The position numbers were made by a program, and so were the translations under genes. A stretch of 64,000 bases of DNA, taken from Theocolax elegans. Its lineage: Eukaryota; Arthropoda; Insecta; Hymenoptera; Cerocephalidae. Below are positions 31,629 through 42,759 of the stretch, in pieces (the first letter of the stretch is position 1; the number at the start of each line of letters is the position of its first letter). The DNA is taken from assembly GCA_026168455.1 (NCBI GenBank), contig CM047431.1, positions 22,943,365 through 23,007,364 on the forward strand, given 5' to 3'. The notes below the pieces were generated by a model. The model made no database searches, had not been told where the DNA came from, and saw only the letters and a list, made by a program, of their open reading frames with translations.

Positions 31629-33886
31629 AAAAACGACGCCCTCGTCGTTGATCAATATAATTATTATATTATTATTTCTCTTAACATAAGATATCATACT
31701 TAATTTTAAATTATAAACATTATTTCGATTAATTTTTCTTTATTTCTTATGGTGAACTTTATAAACCATATTACAATTATTTATTTCGTAGTTCAACTTC
31801 GTGTGATATTATGTTACATACTTCGAGTACATTATTTCAAACAGTTTAACAGTATTGATATAATTCACCTATACAAATATATACGTAATAAAAAAAGTTT
31901 TATTATTACAATTTATTATAGATATTCCGAAAAATTGTATAATTATTATTAAATGTGTTTTCTATAGTTAACAAAAAAAAAATTTATTTATCTTTAGTTT
32001 GTACCCTTAATTTTTAGTATACATCAAGTCATGTTAAAAATATTTGTTACTAATATTTTTTTTTCTCGTAGCCACATTTTTTTTTACAAAATTTTCAATT
32101 TTCTTCTATAATATTTGTATGCTTACATATATATTTACTAAAAAGTCAAAGAAAAGAGTTAGATATTAGTTTCCGTTTTTTTTTTTACATTTATTCAATT
32201 AATAATTCTACTATTACGAATTGTTGAAGAGAAGAAAAAAAAATTTCTTGTTCTTATCCAATATAGGTTCTCCCTTCAATGTGAACAATGTTAGTACATC
32301 CTATCTTAATAATATATCTATATATATTTTTATAAAAAGACTAGGAGTGAAGAAAATTTGATTTTCTTCGCTCCCCCTCCCCCCCCCAAAATAAAACGAA
32401 CACATAACTATTTGACTTTTATTTTTTTTTTTAGAATTATCTTTTCAGCCATTATAAACAAAGATTCACATATATTATAATATATAATTGAGAAATAGTA
32501 AATTCAGTTTCATAAGAAAAAGATACAATCGATACAAATGAAAAAAATAAAATGAGCATTACATAAGTGACAGTGCGAAAATTGAGTACGCTAAGTAGGC
32601 CCATATAGAACCATCCTCCTATATCTTGGGGGAAAGAGTAGACTACACTGAATAAACGGTACGACGGAATAACCCAAGCAGTTATACAACTGCCCGATGC
32701 TTGCATATCAAAGAATCATGGCAGCAACGTTCGTTTTTATTCGCTTGATTCCATTATGTTTCACGTTAAAATGACTAATTTACACTCTTTTTATTTCTAT
32801 ATTTTGAGGAATAGTTTAAATATTCGTCATTTTCTTGATTTTATTTAAACTGGCAACTGTAGAAACTTATTTGTTATGTTCAAGTAAATGAAACAAATCG
32901 TTTGAATTTATTTACTTGTTAGTACCAAATGAAGAAAAAAAAAATTAATTTCGAATAATAATTAAATAAATACACTAGAATTTTACTACTAATTATATTA
33001 TTTTTGTATTTCTTTTTTCTTACACATTGTTATATTGGTAATATAAACATGCAAAAAGTATTATTTATCTGTATCAATTATTATTGTATATCCTGAATCG
33101 TTTTATAAAATTTTAAAATTTATTTGTTATGTACGTTTTTTTTTTATACCATTCGAAACAATTAGCATACCTATTGTTTATAAATAAGAGGAAAATCTTC
33201 TAATGTGCCTGTCTTAGGTTTTATATTACTAGTTCTATATAAAAATTGAATAATCGTATGGAATTAATCGTATGAAAATAAATGTTGTTTTTATTTTTTT
33301 AAACCTTTTTCTTTTATATACATAGTTTGTTTAAATCAGTATTTATGAACAAAGTATTAGATTGAACAATAGTATGAACTACATTGGTATAAACACTAAA
33401 TTGTACAATTTTAATTATTATTTTTATTAATAGTTGAATTTTGAACCTTATTCACAAAATTACATAATTAATCGAATTTGCTGCATTTTTTTTTGTTTTT
33501 TTTTTTATCGATATTAGTAATATTCTCATATTTTGAATTTGAATCTACGATTTTATCCGACGTGTGTATTAATACTATTGGTGAGTTAACTTTATTTAAT
33601 TAATTTAATTAATGAAGTTTTCAACCTTTTTTTTTTAATTATTAATTTTAATAAAGACTATCTTTTCTCTCCTCTTCTCGTTTCTTTGCAATCACTATTT
33701 TGTTGTACAGATTCTCCTATGTCCATTGAGCCTAGTGATAGATTTTTTTTTTCTAGTATGCCAAACTTTCCTTATATATTTATACCTGCTCGTCCTAAAC
33801 AAAGTATGACTAATTAACAGAATTACTAGTGTCAAGATAAGTTCAGTTGTAATTATTTATATAGGTTTAAATTTGAACGGTATGTA
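31629..33886 (-). other. Gypsy-2 copy A 3' non-coding region
   Basis: Over 2 kb of T-rich sequence (plus strand) between the VNTR and the polypurine tract. One 84-codon minus frame (32452-32706, start MQASGSCITAWVIP) encodes a hydrophobic segment (VMLILFFSFVSIVSF) and is unchanged in copy B. It is too short and isolated to be called env. Nothing else was found. Confidence 0.5.
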
Positions 33887-35209
33887 GGAAGGATAAGTGA
33901 CCGTGTTGCTGGAGCATTTACCGCAACGAGGAGGAAAGGGTGCAATTAAGCACTCCTTAGGAAGGATAAGTGACAGTGTTGCTGGAGCATTTACCGCAAC
34001 GAGGAGGAAAGGGTGCAATTAAGCACTCCTTAGGAAGGATAAGTGACGGTGTTGCTGGAGCTTTTACCGCAACGAGGAGGAAAAGGTGCAATCAAGCACT
34101 CCTTAGGAAGAATAAGTGACCGTGTTGCTGGAGCATTTACCGCAACGAGGAGGAAAGGGTGCAATTAAGCAATCCTTAGGAAGGATAAGTGACAGTGTTG
34201 CTGGAGCATTTACCGCAACGAGGAGGAAAGGGTGCAACTAAGCACTCCTTAGGAAGGATAAGTGACAGTGTTGCTGGAGCATTTACCGCAACGAGGAGGA
34301 AAGGGTGCAACTTAGCACTACTTAGGAAGGATAAGTGACAGTGTTGCTGGAGCATTTACCGCAACGAGGAGGAAAGGGTGCAACTTAGCACTACTTAGGA
34401 AGGATAAGTGACAGTGTTGCTGGAGCATTTACCGCAACGACGAGGAAAGGGTGCAATCAAGCACTCCTTAGGAAGGATAAGTGACCGTGTTGCTGGAGCA
34501 TTTACCGCAACGAGGAGGAAAGGGTGCAATTAAGCAATCCTTAGGAAGGATAAGTGACAGTGTTGCTGGAGCATTTACCGCAACGAGGAGGAAAGGGTGC
34601 AATCAAGCACTCCTTAGGAAGGATAAGTGACAGTGTTGCTGGAGCATTTACCGCAACAAGGAGGAAAGGGTGCAATCAGGCACTCCTTAGGAAGGATAAG
34701 TGACAGTGTTGCTGGAGCATTTACCGCAACGAGGAGGAAAGGGTGCAATCAAGCACTCCTTAGGAAGGATAAGTGACAGTGTTGCTGGAGCATTTACCGC
34801 AACGAGGAGGAAAGGGTGCAACTAAGCACTCCTTAGGAAGGATAAGTGACAGTGTTGCTGGAGCATTTACCGCAACGACGAGGAAAGGGTGCAATCAGGC
34901 ACTCCTTAGGAAGGATAAGTGACAGTGTTGCTGGAGCATTTACCGCAAAGAGGAGGAAAGGGTGCAATCAAGCACTCCTTAGGAAGGATAAGTGAAAGTG
35001 TTGCTGGAGCATTGACCGCAACGAGGAGGAAAGGGTGCAATCAAGCACTCCTTAGGAAGGATAAGTGACAGTGTTGCTGGAGCATTTACCGCAACGACGA
35101 GGAAAGGGTGCAACTAAGCACTCCTTAGGAAGGATAAGCGACAGTGTTGCTGGAGCATTTACCGCAACGACGAGGAAAGGGTGCAACTAAGCACTCCTTA
35201 GGAAGGATA
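33887..35209. repeat. 73-bp VNTR in Gypsy-2 copy A (~18 units)
   Basis: The unit begins ggaaggataagtgacagtgt, continues tgctggagcatttaccgcaa and ends aagcactcctta, 73 bp in all. About 18 units sit head to tail with a few percent divergence (a/c/t at 'gtgacagtg', gaggagg/gacgagg). It lies between pol and the 3' LTR and is not translated in one frame. Confidence 0.95.
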
Positions 35210-35764
35210 GGATATAGGTTTTAGGTTTAGTGATGTGTTAGACTCCAATGATTCTATTTTATTGTAAATCATTTTTTTTATAGCAGTTAAATTTAAATTT
35301 GACTAAGCTCAACTGACATTGAAAATTTAAACCTTTTCCTTACTTTCCTTGTACATCAACATCATTGTTATCTTAGGCGAGAAGAGTAAAGAGAAAAAGA
35401 CCTTATTTTTTTGTTCTTTGCCTAATTCGTTTCTAATTTAATAATCGCGTATTTATTTAATTTAAGCGAGTGTATGCTATTCTTGTAATGATCTTTCTGT
35501 ATAATAAAAAATATTATTTTCTTGTAGTTTATTTTCGTCGTTTATTTAGATATATACATATTATTTTTATATCATTTTTTTTGTATAAAGTCAGGTAAAT
35601 TGAAATAATTTTATTTTAAGTTGAATGTATGCCAATTGTGATTACAAGATAATAAATATTATTCTATTAACAAACTTTTAGAACTGTAAAATATATACAT
35701 AAGTGCGTATACATATTTTCAAGCACATTGGGGCTATTATATATTATATACCTATGTTTAGGCA
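35210..35764 (-). other. Spacer between VNTR and pol, Gypsy-2 copy A
   Basis: AT-rich, no frame; identical to the same place in copy B (49039-49593). Confidence 0.5.
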
Positions 35765-36592
35765 CTACAAAGGTTCCATATATGAATATCTTAACCTATT
35801 AACATGCACTATTTTCGTTTTATTATGAGCTAGCTCTATTTTTACATTTCCCTTGTTATTAACTATTTCTAAAATCCGATGTGGTCCAGTATATTGATCG
35901 CCTAGTTTGTATTTCTTCCCTCCTTTTAATAACCAGACATTATCCCCTGTCTGAAATTCTTGATGATTGGCTTTCCTGTCGTAATAGAATTTTGACCTAT
36001 GTTTAGAAGCTATTAATTTTTCTCGCGCGATTCCCTGTATTTCGTTTAAACGTTGTCTTAAATTTATAATGTAATCATCATACGTTGGAACTCGTTCTCG
36101 TGGGTCTAAAGGTTCGTTTGAAGGTAGTCGCGCTTTTCGTGCAAAAACAATTTCAAAAGGTGTGTAGAGATGACCCTCATGTACCGACGTATTATACGAA
36201 AACGCGGCTAATTCGCATAACTCATCCCATGAGTCATTTCTTTCTATCATTGTTTTTAAATAATCTGCTAAACTGCTATGAAAACGCTCAACGGAGTTGG
36301 ACTGAGGGTGATAAGCCGTGGTTTTAACTTGTTTAATCTTAAAAATTTTCGCTACTTCTCTCATCAGACTACTTAAAAATGAGGTACCTTGGTCGGATAT
36401 AATTAACAACGGGGCGCTAAAAATTGAAAAGTGTCGACGGACTAACGCTTCGGCGATCGTTGCCGCGGTCGCGTCTGGTATGGGTATCGCCATACAGTAT
36501 TTTGAAAGGTTGCATTGAATGGTTAATATATTATTGTTATTATTTCGAGATCTGGGAAATGGTCCCACAAGATCGACCGATATGGATTCCAT
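35765..36592 (-). pseudogene. pol: Gypsy-2 copy A integrase core and C-terminal domain
   Basis: 275 residues with a complete retroviral-type catalytic triad: SVDLVGPFPRS (Asp), IISDQGTSFLSS (Asp) and HPQSNSVERFHSSLADYLK (Glu). The C-terminal part has WLLKGGKKYKLGDQYTGPHRILEI, a GPY/F-like DNA-binding module. An in-frame TAG at 36608-36610 separates it from the preceding pol frame, so the integrase is split by a nonsense codon five codons upstream of its first Met. The same TAG is in copy B. Confidence 0.9.
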
Positions 36593-36607
36593 AGCCGAGT
36601 ACGGAGT

Positions 36608-38158
36608 CTATGTTATTATCATACGTTGTTTAGTTTTAACACGAACCAATTTTTTTAGTTGGCAAGTTAAACAATGTCTAATATAGTTTTGTACATCTTT
36701 CTTAATATCTGGCCAATAAAAACGTTGTTTTATACGTTTATAGGTTTTTGTTACCCCTTTATGCCCTGCACAAGCAGACTCGTGCATTTCGCGAATAATA
36801 TTTTCCCTATTACTCTCCTTCACACATTTTATGAATCCTAAACAAATAATTATTTTTACATTAATTTTTCGTAGAGTTATATTTATTTGTTTCAATATTT
36901 CGTTCCATGAAACGTTTTCAATAAATTCGCTCTTCGCGATACTTATTGAACGTAATTTTTCTTTTAATATAATATTTTTCAAATTTAATAGACTCGTTTT
37001 TAGATTATTAATAATTTCTGAAGTACTCAGTCGCTCTTCGTCACGTAACACCATAGCAAAATGCATTTTTCCGTTTTTGTTATTGATTCTTATTTCTCCT
37101 GGATTTAAATTGGAAAAATGAGGTAGTAATAATTTGGAAGCCAAATTTCTGGATTCTTCATCTAAAGGCATTCCAGTCGTAGTTATGAAATAAACGTAAT
37201 TATCTTTTCTCATAAAGAGTTGTTCTTTAACTTCAATGAATTTCTTTTCATCATTTGGTTCTTCGTAAACATCCCTTTCTTCCCAGGACTCGTCAAATTT
37301 GTTGTTAAAATTATCTATCTCTATGGGTTGTAATCTTTTGTCTGAGTTGACTATCGTTTCAATTTCCTCGGGGACTTCTTGTATTATAGGAAGGTTTTTG
37401 ACTGGTTCTTTTGATATATTTGCCTTGTTGGGTCGTTTTGCTCTCTTTTCATTGTAGTTTGGCCTTGTTATTTTTCCTGCGCGACTGCGTGTTTCCATAG
37501 AATGATTTTTAATAACATAAACGGGTTCTTCTATTGGATTTCTTGATAACGCGTCAGCATTAACGTTACTTTTACCGGCTTTGTATACGATGTCAAAGTC
37601 GTATGCATTCAGTTTTATTCTCCATCTACTAACTCTGGATGTCGGATCTACTGAGTTTTTAAACCAAACAAGTGGTTTATGATCTGTTATAATGAGGAAA
37701 CGACGGCCTCTTAGATAGCAATCGAACTGAGTAACGGCATACAGTATGGCTAATGCCTCCCTTGAGTAAGTATCATATTTTTGCTCGGCCTTGATTAATA
37801 CTCGTGAGACATAAGCAACTGGTAGGTCGGTTCCTACCTCTCCTTGTGATAGAATTGCTCCGATCGCTGTACCGCTAGCATCACAAGTCACTATAAATGG
37901 TTTATTAAAATCTGCAATTTGTAGTATTGGTTGTTTACACAATTTTTCTCTTAAATCATCGAATGCCTTTTGAACCTCGCTGGACCATAGGAAAGGTGCG
38001 TCTTTCTTTAATAAATTACTTAATGGTCTAGCAATACCCGAAAAATTCGCAATCAATCGTCTATAATAACCTGCTAATCCTAAAAATTGACGTATGTTTT
38101 TCACTGTTTTTGGAATTGGAAATTTTTTTACTGCTTCTAATTTTTTTGGATCCGGCAA
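36608..38158 (-). pseudogene. pol: Gypsy-2 copy A RT end, RNase H and integrase zinc domain
   Basis: 516 residues. The start (PDPKKLEAVKKFPIPK, then IRQFLGLAGYYRRLI) is the RT thumb/connection. RNase H follows with VTCDASGTAIGAILSQ, EALAILYAV, ITDHKPLVWF and NADALSRN. A ~180-residue spacer rich in Glu, Asn and Lys comes next. The HHCC zinc domain is HESACAGHKG to CLTCQLKK. The frame is offset by one from the RT frame upstream: part of the RT C-terminus near 38160-38190 appears deleted with loss of frame. Confidence 0.9.
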
Positions 38159-38669
38159 AACACCTTCTGGTGATAGTACGGCATTTGTCTGGCTGTAATT
38201 TCAGATTTGCGGCGCGTACCCTTTGCAAAAATTTTTCAAACTTTTGGTTATGTTCCTGTATATTTTTAGCGTATATAACTGCGTCGTCAAGGAATAAAAA
38301 TATTTCTTTGCCTTGCATGCCTTTGAAAACACGATCAATCATCCTTTGAAAAGTGGCTGGAGAATTGCATAATCCCATAGGCATTGTTTTAAATTGAATT
38401 AGGCCGAATGAAGATGCGAAAGCTGTTTTATGTCGATCTTCTTGAGCTAACGGAACTTGTAAAAATCCTTGACATAAATCCAAGACGGTGAATACACGAT
38501 TTTCTGGTCCGATTTGATCGATAATATCTAGTATATTAGGTAATGGGTATCGATCTTTTACGGTTTTATCGTTTAACTGTCGAAAATCGACAACTAGTCG
38601 GTATCGTCTATTACCCTGACTATCAGGCTTTTTTGTTACTAGAAAAACAGGTGATGTATAATTGGAACT
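38159..38669 (-). pseudogene. pol: Gypsy-2 copy A reverse transcriptase core
   Basis: The frame is open from the TGA at 38670-38672 down to ~38061. It holds SPVFLVTKKPDSQG, RYRLVVDFRQLNDKTV, the catalytic VLDLCQGFLQVPL, KTMPMGLCNSPATFQRMID and the active-site FLDDAVIYA (Phe in place of Tyr, an accepted variant). Upstream it is in frame with the protease ORF except for the TGA, which follows IIEP where other elements have Ser. Downstream, after LQPDKC, the usual RT residues are lost. Confidence 0.88.
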
Positions 38670-40646
38670 TCATGGTTCAATTATATCTCCTTCAATCATT
38701 TCTTTTAATTGTTTATCAAGTTCGCTTTTGAGAGCATGAGGAAATCTATATGGCTTAGCTGTGATTGGTATGTCGTCGACAGTCGGTATCTTATGTTCTA
38801 TAGCATTTGTCACGCCTAATTTTTCTCCTTTTAGACAGAAACAATCCGAATATTTATCAATTAAATTTTCTATAGATTGTCTTTGTTCCTCGTCCATTTT
38901 ATCAAAATGCAAGGCTTCTTTTAACCGTTCATTACGATTAAGTGTACTTGTATTCTCCGTTATGTTAAGTATCCTCGCTTCAGATCGATCGTCAGAAATG
39001 TCGTGTATGTCGACCTCTTCACTTTCATAACTATAAAAATTATTAATATAAGGTTTATTTGAATAAACCAAATAACTGTTATTCATTTCGTTTTCGTGTA
39101 TGGCTTCAACAAATTCACTTCGTAAATTTTCGTTTATAACTCGTTCATTCAATAAAAAATCGCTAGGGTCCTCATCCTGTTCATTTTCTTGCTGTATGTT
39201 TATTAAATTCTCATTATTTATCTCATATTCAGTTTCTTCAGTTCCTTGTTTGTTTATCCATAATATTTCGGTTCTCGGGATAGTATCTAACTTTTCCCCC
39301 GACATGACCAATTCTTCGTTATTCCATTTGCAAACGTAACTAACATTTTTATCACGAGGTCCGCATTTATCGCCCTCCTCGATTTCATAATCCATTCGTG
39401 CTTGACAATTCAACTTTTTATCAACAAAATCTTCCTTATTTTCACGAGGTCCACATTTATCGCCCTCCTCGATTTCGTAATCCATTTGTACTCGACAATT
39501 CATCTTTTTGTCAACAAAATTTTCCTTATTTTCACGAGGTCCGCATTTATCGCCCTCCTCGATTTCATAATCCATTTGTACTCGATAATTCATCTTTTTA
39601 TCAACAAAATTATCCTTATTTTCACGAGGTCCGCATTTATCGCCCTCCTCGATTTCATAGTCCATTTGTACTCGACAATTATTAACTGTCTTATCCAATA
39701 AATTTTCTTCATTTTTTATTTCATTTTCAATATCATACTTCCGGTCAACTTTGTTTTCATTATTAGTATAGGATGGACTCCCAGCCATCCTATCAAACAA
39801 TGGTGCTTCAATAATACCATAATTTTCAGTAATTTCATCAAATTTTTCTTTAATACGTGGCTCAGTCACATCACATACCCGTGGCTGCGCCTTTCCATTA
39901 CTTATTCGTAATCGTTCTTCATTCATTAATCCATAACAATTTTCACTTGCTTTACATGTATTATTCCTTAGATCCGACTCCTCGTCGATCTGATGTACTT
40001 GTATTTCGTCATCTTTATAATCGTCATATAACTCTTGTTCTTTTTCACTGTGATTGTATAGGTTTTTGTCGTTGCCATTTTGATTTCTTTCATTTTTTTG
40101 TTCTTGTTCGTAGATTTCATACGATTCGTTTGTGTCAAATTTTATAAACGTTTCATCATTTTCGTGTAATTGAAAATCACTTGACGTTTCTGAGTCACTA
40201 TCGGTATAATTATAAAATTTTGAATTTTTCATGTTCGTATAACCATTGTTTTCCCTTGGTTTTGGCATATATCGTATTGATTTTCGGTCATAATTTTCGA
40301 TATCCTTCATTATATAAATCGATTCATCCGTTTGCATATTATTTGCATTTTCAAAGGGGAGAATTAATCCGTTAAATTCTAAATATTGTTCCAAATAATT
40401 GATTTTTGCATCGTTTCTACGGAAAAAATCGGTGCCTAAGATTCCGTCTTGTTGTATAGGGAACGAATCATGTACTAAATTGAGTTCCACGGGAGATCCT
40501 TCGAAATCTATTTTAATTTTACCACGAGTAGTTAACGAGTGGTCAGTTATGCCTTTTAACAATATAATATCATTTTCGTTAATTTTTACGCGAGAGTCTA
40601 CCTCTGACTCTTTAATTAGACTTACCGATGCTCCTGTATCTAGCAA
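38670..40646 (-). CDS. Gypsy-2 copy A protease and long acidic spacer
   Basis: 658 residues. A retropepsin with an intact active site (LLDTGASVSLIKES, then GILGTDFF) occupies the first ~110. The frame is open upstream of the listed Met to about 40730, overlapping gag's end in the -1 frame at a run of four A, so -1 frameshifting is likely. Residues ~110-600 form a Glu/Asp/Asn-rich, probably disordered spacer that is unusual between protease and RT. It holds four 30-residue repeats. The last ~60 residues (AIEHKIPTVDDIPI, KELDKQ-like, EMIEGDIIEP) begin the RT. It ends at the TGA. Confidence 0.85.
   Translation of the reverse strand: MLDTGASVSLIKESEVDSRVKINENDIILLKGITDHSLTTRGKIKIDFEGSPVELNLVHDSFPIQQDGILGTDFFRRNDAKINYLEQYLEFNGLILPFENANNMQTDESIYIMKDIENYDRKSIRYMPKPRENNGYTNMKNSKFYNYTDSDSETSSDFQLHENDETFIKFDTNESYEIYEQEQKNERNQNGNDKNLYNHSEKEQELYDDYKDDEIQVHQIDEESDLRNNTCKASENCYGLMNEERLRISNGKAQPRVCDVTEPRIKEKFDEITENYGIIEAPLFDRMAGSPSYTNNENKVDRKYDIENEIKNEENLLDKTVNNCRVQMDYEIEEGDKCGPRENKDNFVDKKMNYRVQMDYEIEEGDKCGPRENKENFVDKKMNCRVQMDYEIEEGDKCGPRENKEDFVDKKLNCQARMDYEIEEGDKCGPRDKNVSYVCKWNNEELVMSGEKLDTIPRTEILWINKQGTEETEYEINNENLINIQQENEQDEDPSDFLLNERVINENLRSEFVEAIHENEMNNSYLVYSNKPYINNFYSYESEEVDIHDISDDRSEARILNITENTSTLNRNERLKEALHFDKMDEEQRQSIENLIDKYSDCFCLKGEKLGVTNAIEHKIPTVDDIPITAKPYRFPHALKSELDKQLKEMIEGDIIEP
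39354..39690 (-). repeat. Four 90-bp (30-codon) repeats in the protease-RT spacer
   Basis: Units begin at 39354, 39444, 39534 and 39624, exactly 90 bp apart. Each encodes MDYEIEEGDKCGPRENK, then about six residues, then KKMN-like residues; the last-translated copy is the most diverged. A single Cys and a Gly-Pro are kept in every unit. Confidence 0.93.
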
Positions 40647-40717
40647 GAATTTTAACGGACGTCTTAACTGACCGGTATCGAAGATTACGACCAGGGCTGA
40701 ACTTTGTTGGCTTAAAT

Positions 40718-42208
40718 TTATTTTCGCGGTGCGAAGGGGACGTTTGAGCGGGTTTCCGCGCTCGAAGTAGAGGGAATTTGATTCGTAGCCTCTCTCTCGA
40801 CCCTCCTCGGAGAGAGAGTATCGGTGTTTCCCTGATATTGATTTCCTTCTCTTATTTCTCTTTGTAACTTATAACAATCGCGCTTTATGTGACCGGGTTT
40901 TCCGCAATGAAAACAAGTAACTGGTGATCTTATATTATTATTCGATTCGTTATTAATATATCGTGATTCTTGGGAACTTGGATTAACCGGCTCGCGCACA
41001 CCGCGAGTCCCGGAATTATTTCCCCGATCTTCTTTGTTAAATTGCTGCGACGAGTATTTATTATTATTATAACGAACAAAGGAATCATTTTTATCTCTGT
41101 CTCTATTTGGTAAAAATTCCGTCTGATTTTGATATTCATTCCAACCACCAAATTGTAAATTTGGTCTATTATAATTACGACTATTATCCGAGCGATTTTG
41201 TGGGCTATATGAACTGCTTATGGGATTGCGTCGGTTGTTATTATCGGAAAATCTTTCCGCAAAACTTCGTGCTAATTTGAAACAATTTATGGCTCCATGA
41301 CCAGTCTTAGAACAATATTGACATACAATCGGAGAGTTATTAGAAATATAGTTTACTTTACGCGTTTCTCGAGTTGAACGAAAACGAGCCTCTTCTCGGC
41401 TCGGCGTCTCCTCGTCCAAGACGCTACAAGCGAACTCGCGCTCCACCTCGAGCGCTTGTTCACGAGCTTGTTTTATAGAACTTGGAGTCCCTAAACGCGC
41501 GCGAATTTCCCAACGAAGCCCTTTTAAAAAGAATTTTAAGCAATCTCGCCTTAGTTCAAGCATGAAATGATCTGCTATCGTGACTCGTCCCTCTCTGTCG
41601 GCCGCTTTGACTATTTCATTTTTTATTTCTTGTAATCGATTAAAATAAGCAACGACTGCCTCATTGTTTTTCTGTTTTAATTTAGCAAGTTCTCCCGTCC
41701 ACTCGTAATATGTTTTTATCGATCCGAAGGTGTTTTCGAAAAAATCGGATATCTCTTTGATAGAATTAAAATTTTCTCCGCGCGCACAAGTTAAAGCTTC
41801 CCCATATAAACGCATTCGAATAAGTTTTGTTAATTCTTTCTCGTACTCCGACGGTAAAATTTCTTTTGCTTCGTTGCATCCGTCCAAAAATTGCGATAAA
41901 TTTATATTATGACCGTTAAACCGCGGTATTAAATCTAGAGCGTCCTTTAGCGATAAACCTCGAATTTGAGACGTCATTGTTTTATTATTAATTTGTTTTT
42001 TAACTTCACTCCTATCTAGTTTTTTTGGTTTTGTTCCGGTGCTTGTTCTTAATTCGTCTAAATTAATTTTATTAAATAATTCGTCTTTAATCTTAGAAGA
42101 GTTTGCTTGTTCGGGTGATTTTTTAATTAATTGATTATCGAAGGGAATTGTAAAATCTGTCGCGCCTTGAATTAGTTTTTCGTCGAGTACTTTCGCCGTG
42201 TCTGTCAC
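40718..42208 (-). CDS. gag: Gypsy-2 copy A Gag (capsid and nucleocapsid)
   Basis: 496 residues. About 85-270 match a retrotransposon Gag capsid domain (LKDALDLIPRFNGHNINLSQFLDGC, YFNRLQEIKNEI, FLKGLRWEIRARLG). Two CCHC knuckles follow, C296-x2-C-x4-H-x4-C309 and C432-x2-C-x4-H-x4-C445, both with all ligands. An Asn/Arg/Ser-rich basic linker lies between them. The frame is open upstream of the listed Met to the MITE at 42255, so the real gag was probably longer and has been cut by that insertion. Confidence 0.87.
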   Translation of the reverse strand: MTDTAKVLDEKLIQGATDFTIPFDNQLIKKSPEQANSSKIKDELFNKINLDELRTSTGTKPKKLDRSEVKKQINNKTMTSQIRGLSLKDALDLIPRFNGHNINLSQFLDGCNEAKEILPSEYEKELTKLIRMRLYGEALTCARGENFNSIKEISDFFENTFGSIKTYYEWTGELAKLKQKNNEAVVAYFNRLQEIKNEIVKAADREGRVTIADHFMLELRRDCLKFFLKGLRWEIRARLGTPSSIKQAREQALEVEREFACSVLDEETPSREEARFRSTRETRKVNYISNNSPIVCQYCSKTGHGAINCFKLARSFAERFSDNNNRRNPISSSYSPQNRSDNSRNYNRPNLQFGGWNEYQNQTEFLPNRDRDKNDSFVRYNNNKYSSQQFNKEDRGNNSGTRGVREPVNPSSQESRYINNESNNNIRSPVTCFHCGKPGHIKRDCYKLQREIREGNQYQGNTDTLSPRRVEREATNQIPSTSSAETRSNVPFAPRK

Positions 42209-42252
42209 TAGTGCCTTTGCTTCCTCAGTCTCTTTTTCGATCGGTGCGGAAA

Positions 42253-42699
42253 TAGTATATTACACATCTAGGGAGGTAAAGTATTGGTGAGCCTATAGTA
42301 CACGTAAATTGCCCCCCGAGCCGAAGGCGAGGGTGGCAAACGTGTGCTATTGGGTCGCCATTTTACCTCCCGTGGTGTGTATACTATTTTTTTCAACAAC
42401 GAGGCCGAAATTGCAACTTCGCGATTCGGGCGCCGGGAGCGAAAGTGACAGTTTCGGCCCGTTGTTGAAAAAAATATTTTTCACCACACGTAGACCGAAA
42501 GTACCACATTTCCTCCCGGCACCGAAAGAGGAATGTGTTATTTTCAGCCTACTGGTGGTGAAAAATAGTATACATCCCACGGGAGGTAAAATGGTCACCC
42601 CATAGCACATGCTTGCCACCCTCGCCTTCGGCTCGAGTGCCAATTTACATGTGCTATGGACTAACCAATACTTTACCTCCCTAGGTGTGTAATATACTA
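42253..42699. mobile_element. 443-bp MITE in Gypsy-2 copy A gag (TSD TA)
   Basis: Terminal inverted repeats start GTATATTACAC, then CTAGGGAGGTAAAGTATTGG, and extend with mismatches for over 100 bp; TA flanks both ends. Inside, a second inverted pair (ccattttacctcccgtgg ~42357 / cacgggaggtaaaatgg ~42577) and a third (ttcaacaacg / cgttgttgaa) make the element palindromic at several levels. Non-coding. TA duplication suggests a Tc1/mariner-type or similar transposase in trans. Confidence 0.85.
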
Positions 42700-42759
42700 T
42701 AACGCGCCTTTAATCTTATTTATGATACCTTGAAAAGTTGTCCCTTTTTTTACACTTTC

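Noticed and set aside
33887..35209. CRISPR array
   Set aside because: The whole 73-bp unit repeats with no unique spacers, and the host is eukaryotic.
31614..35764. An env gene in Gypsy-2
   Set aside because: No long frame, signal peptide or cleavage motif is present; the only hydrophobic frame is 84 codons.
39398..39701. 95- and 99-codon plus-strand frames
   Set aside because: They are antisense shadows of the 90-bp repeats in the protease-RT spacer.
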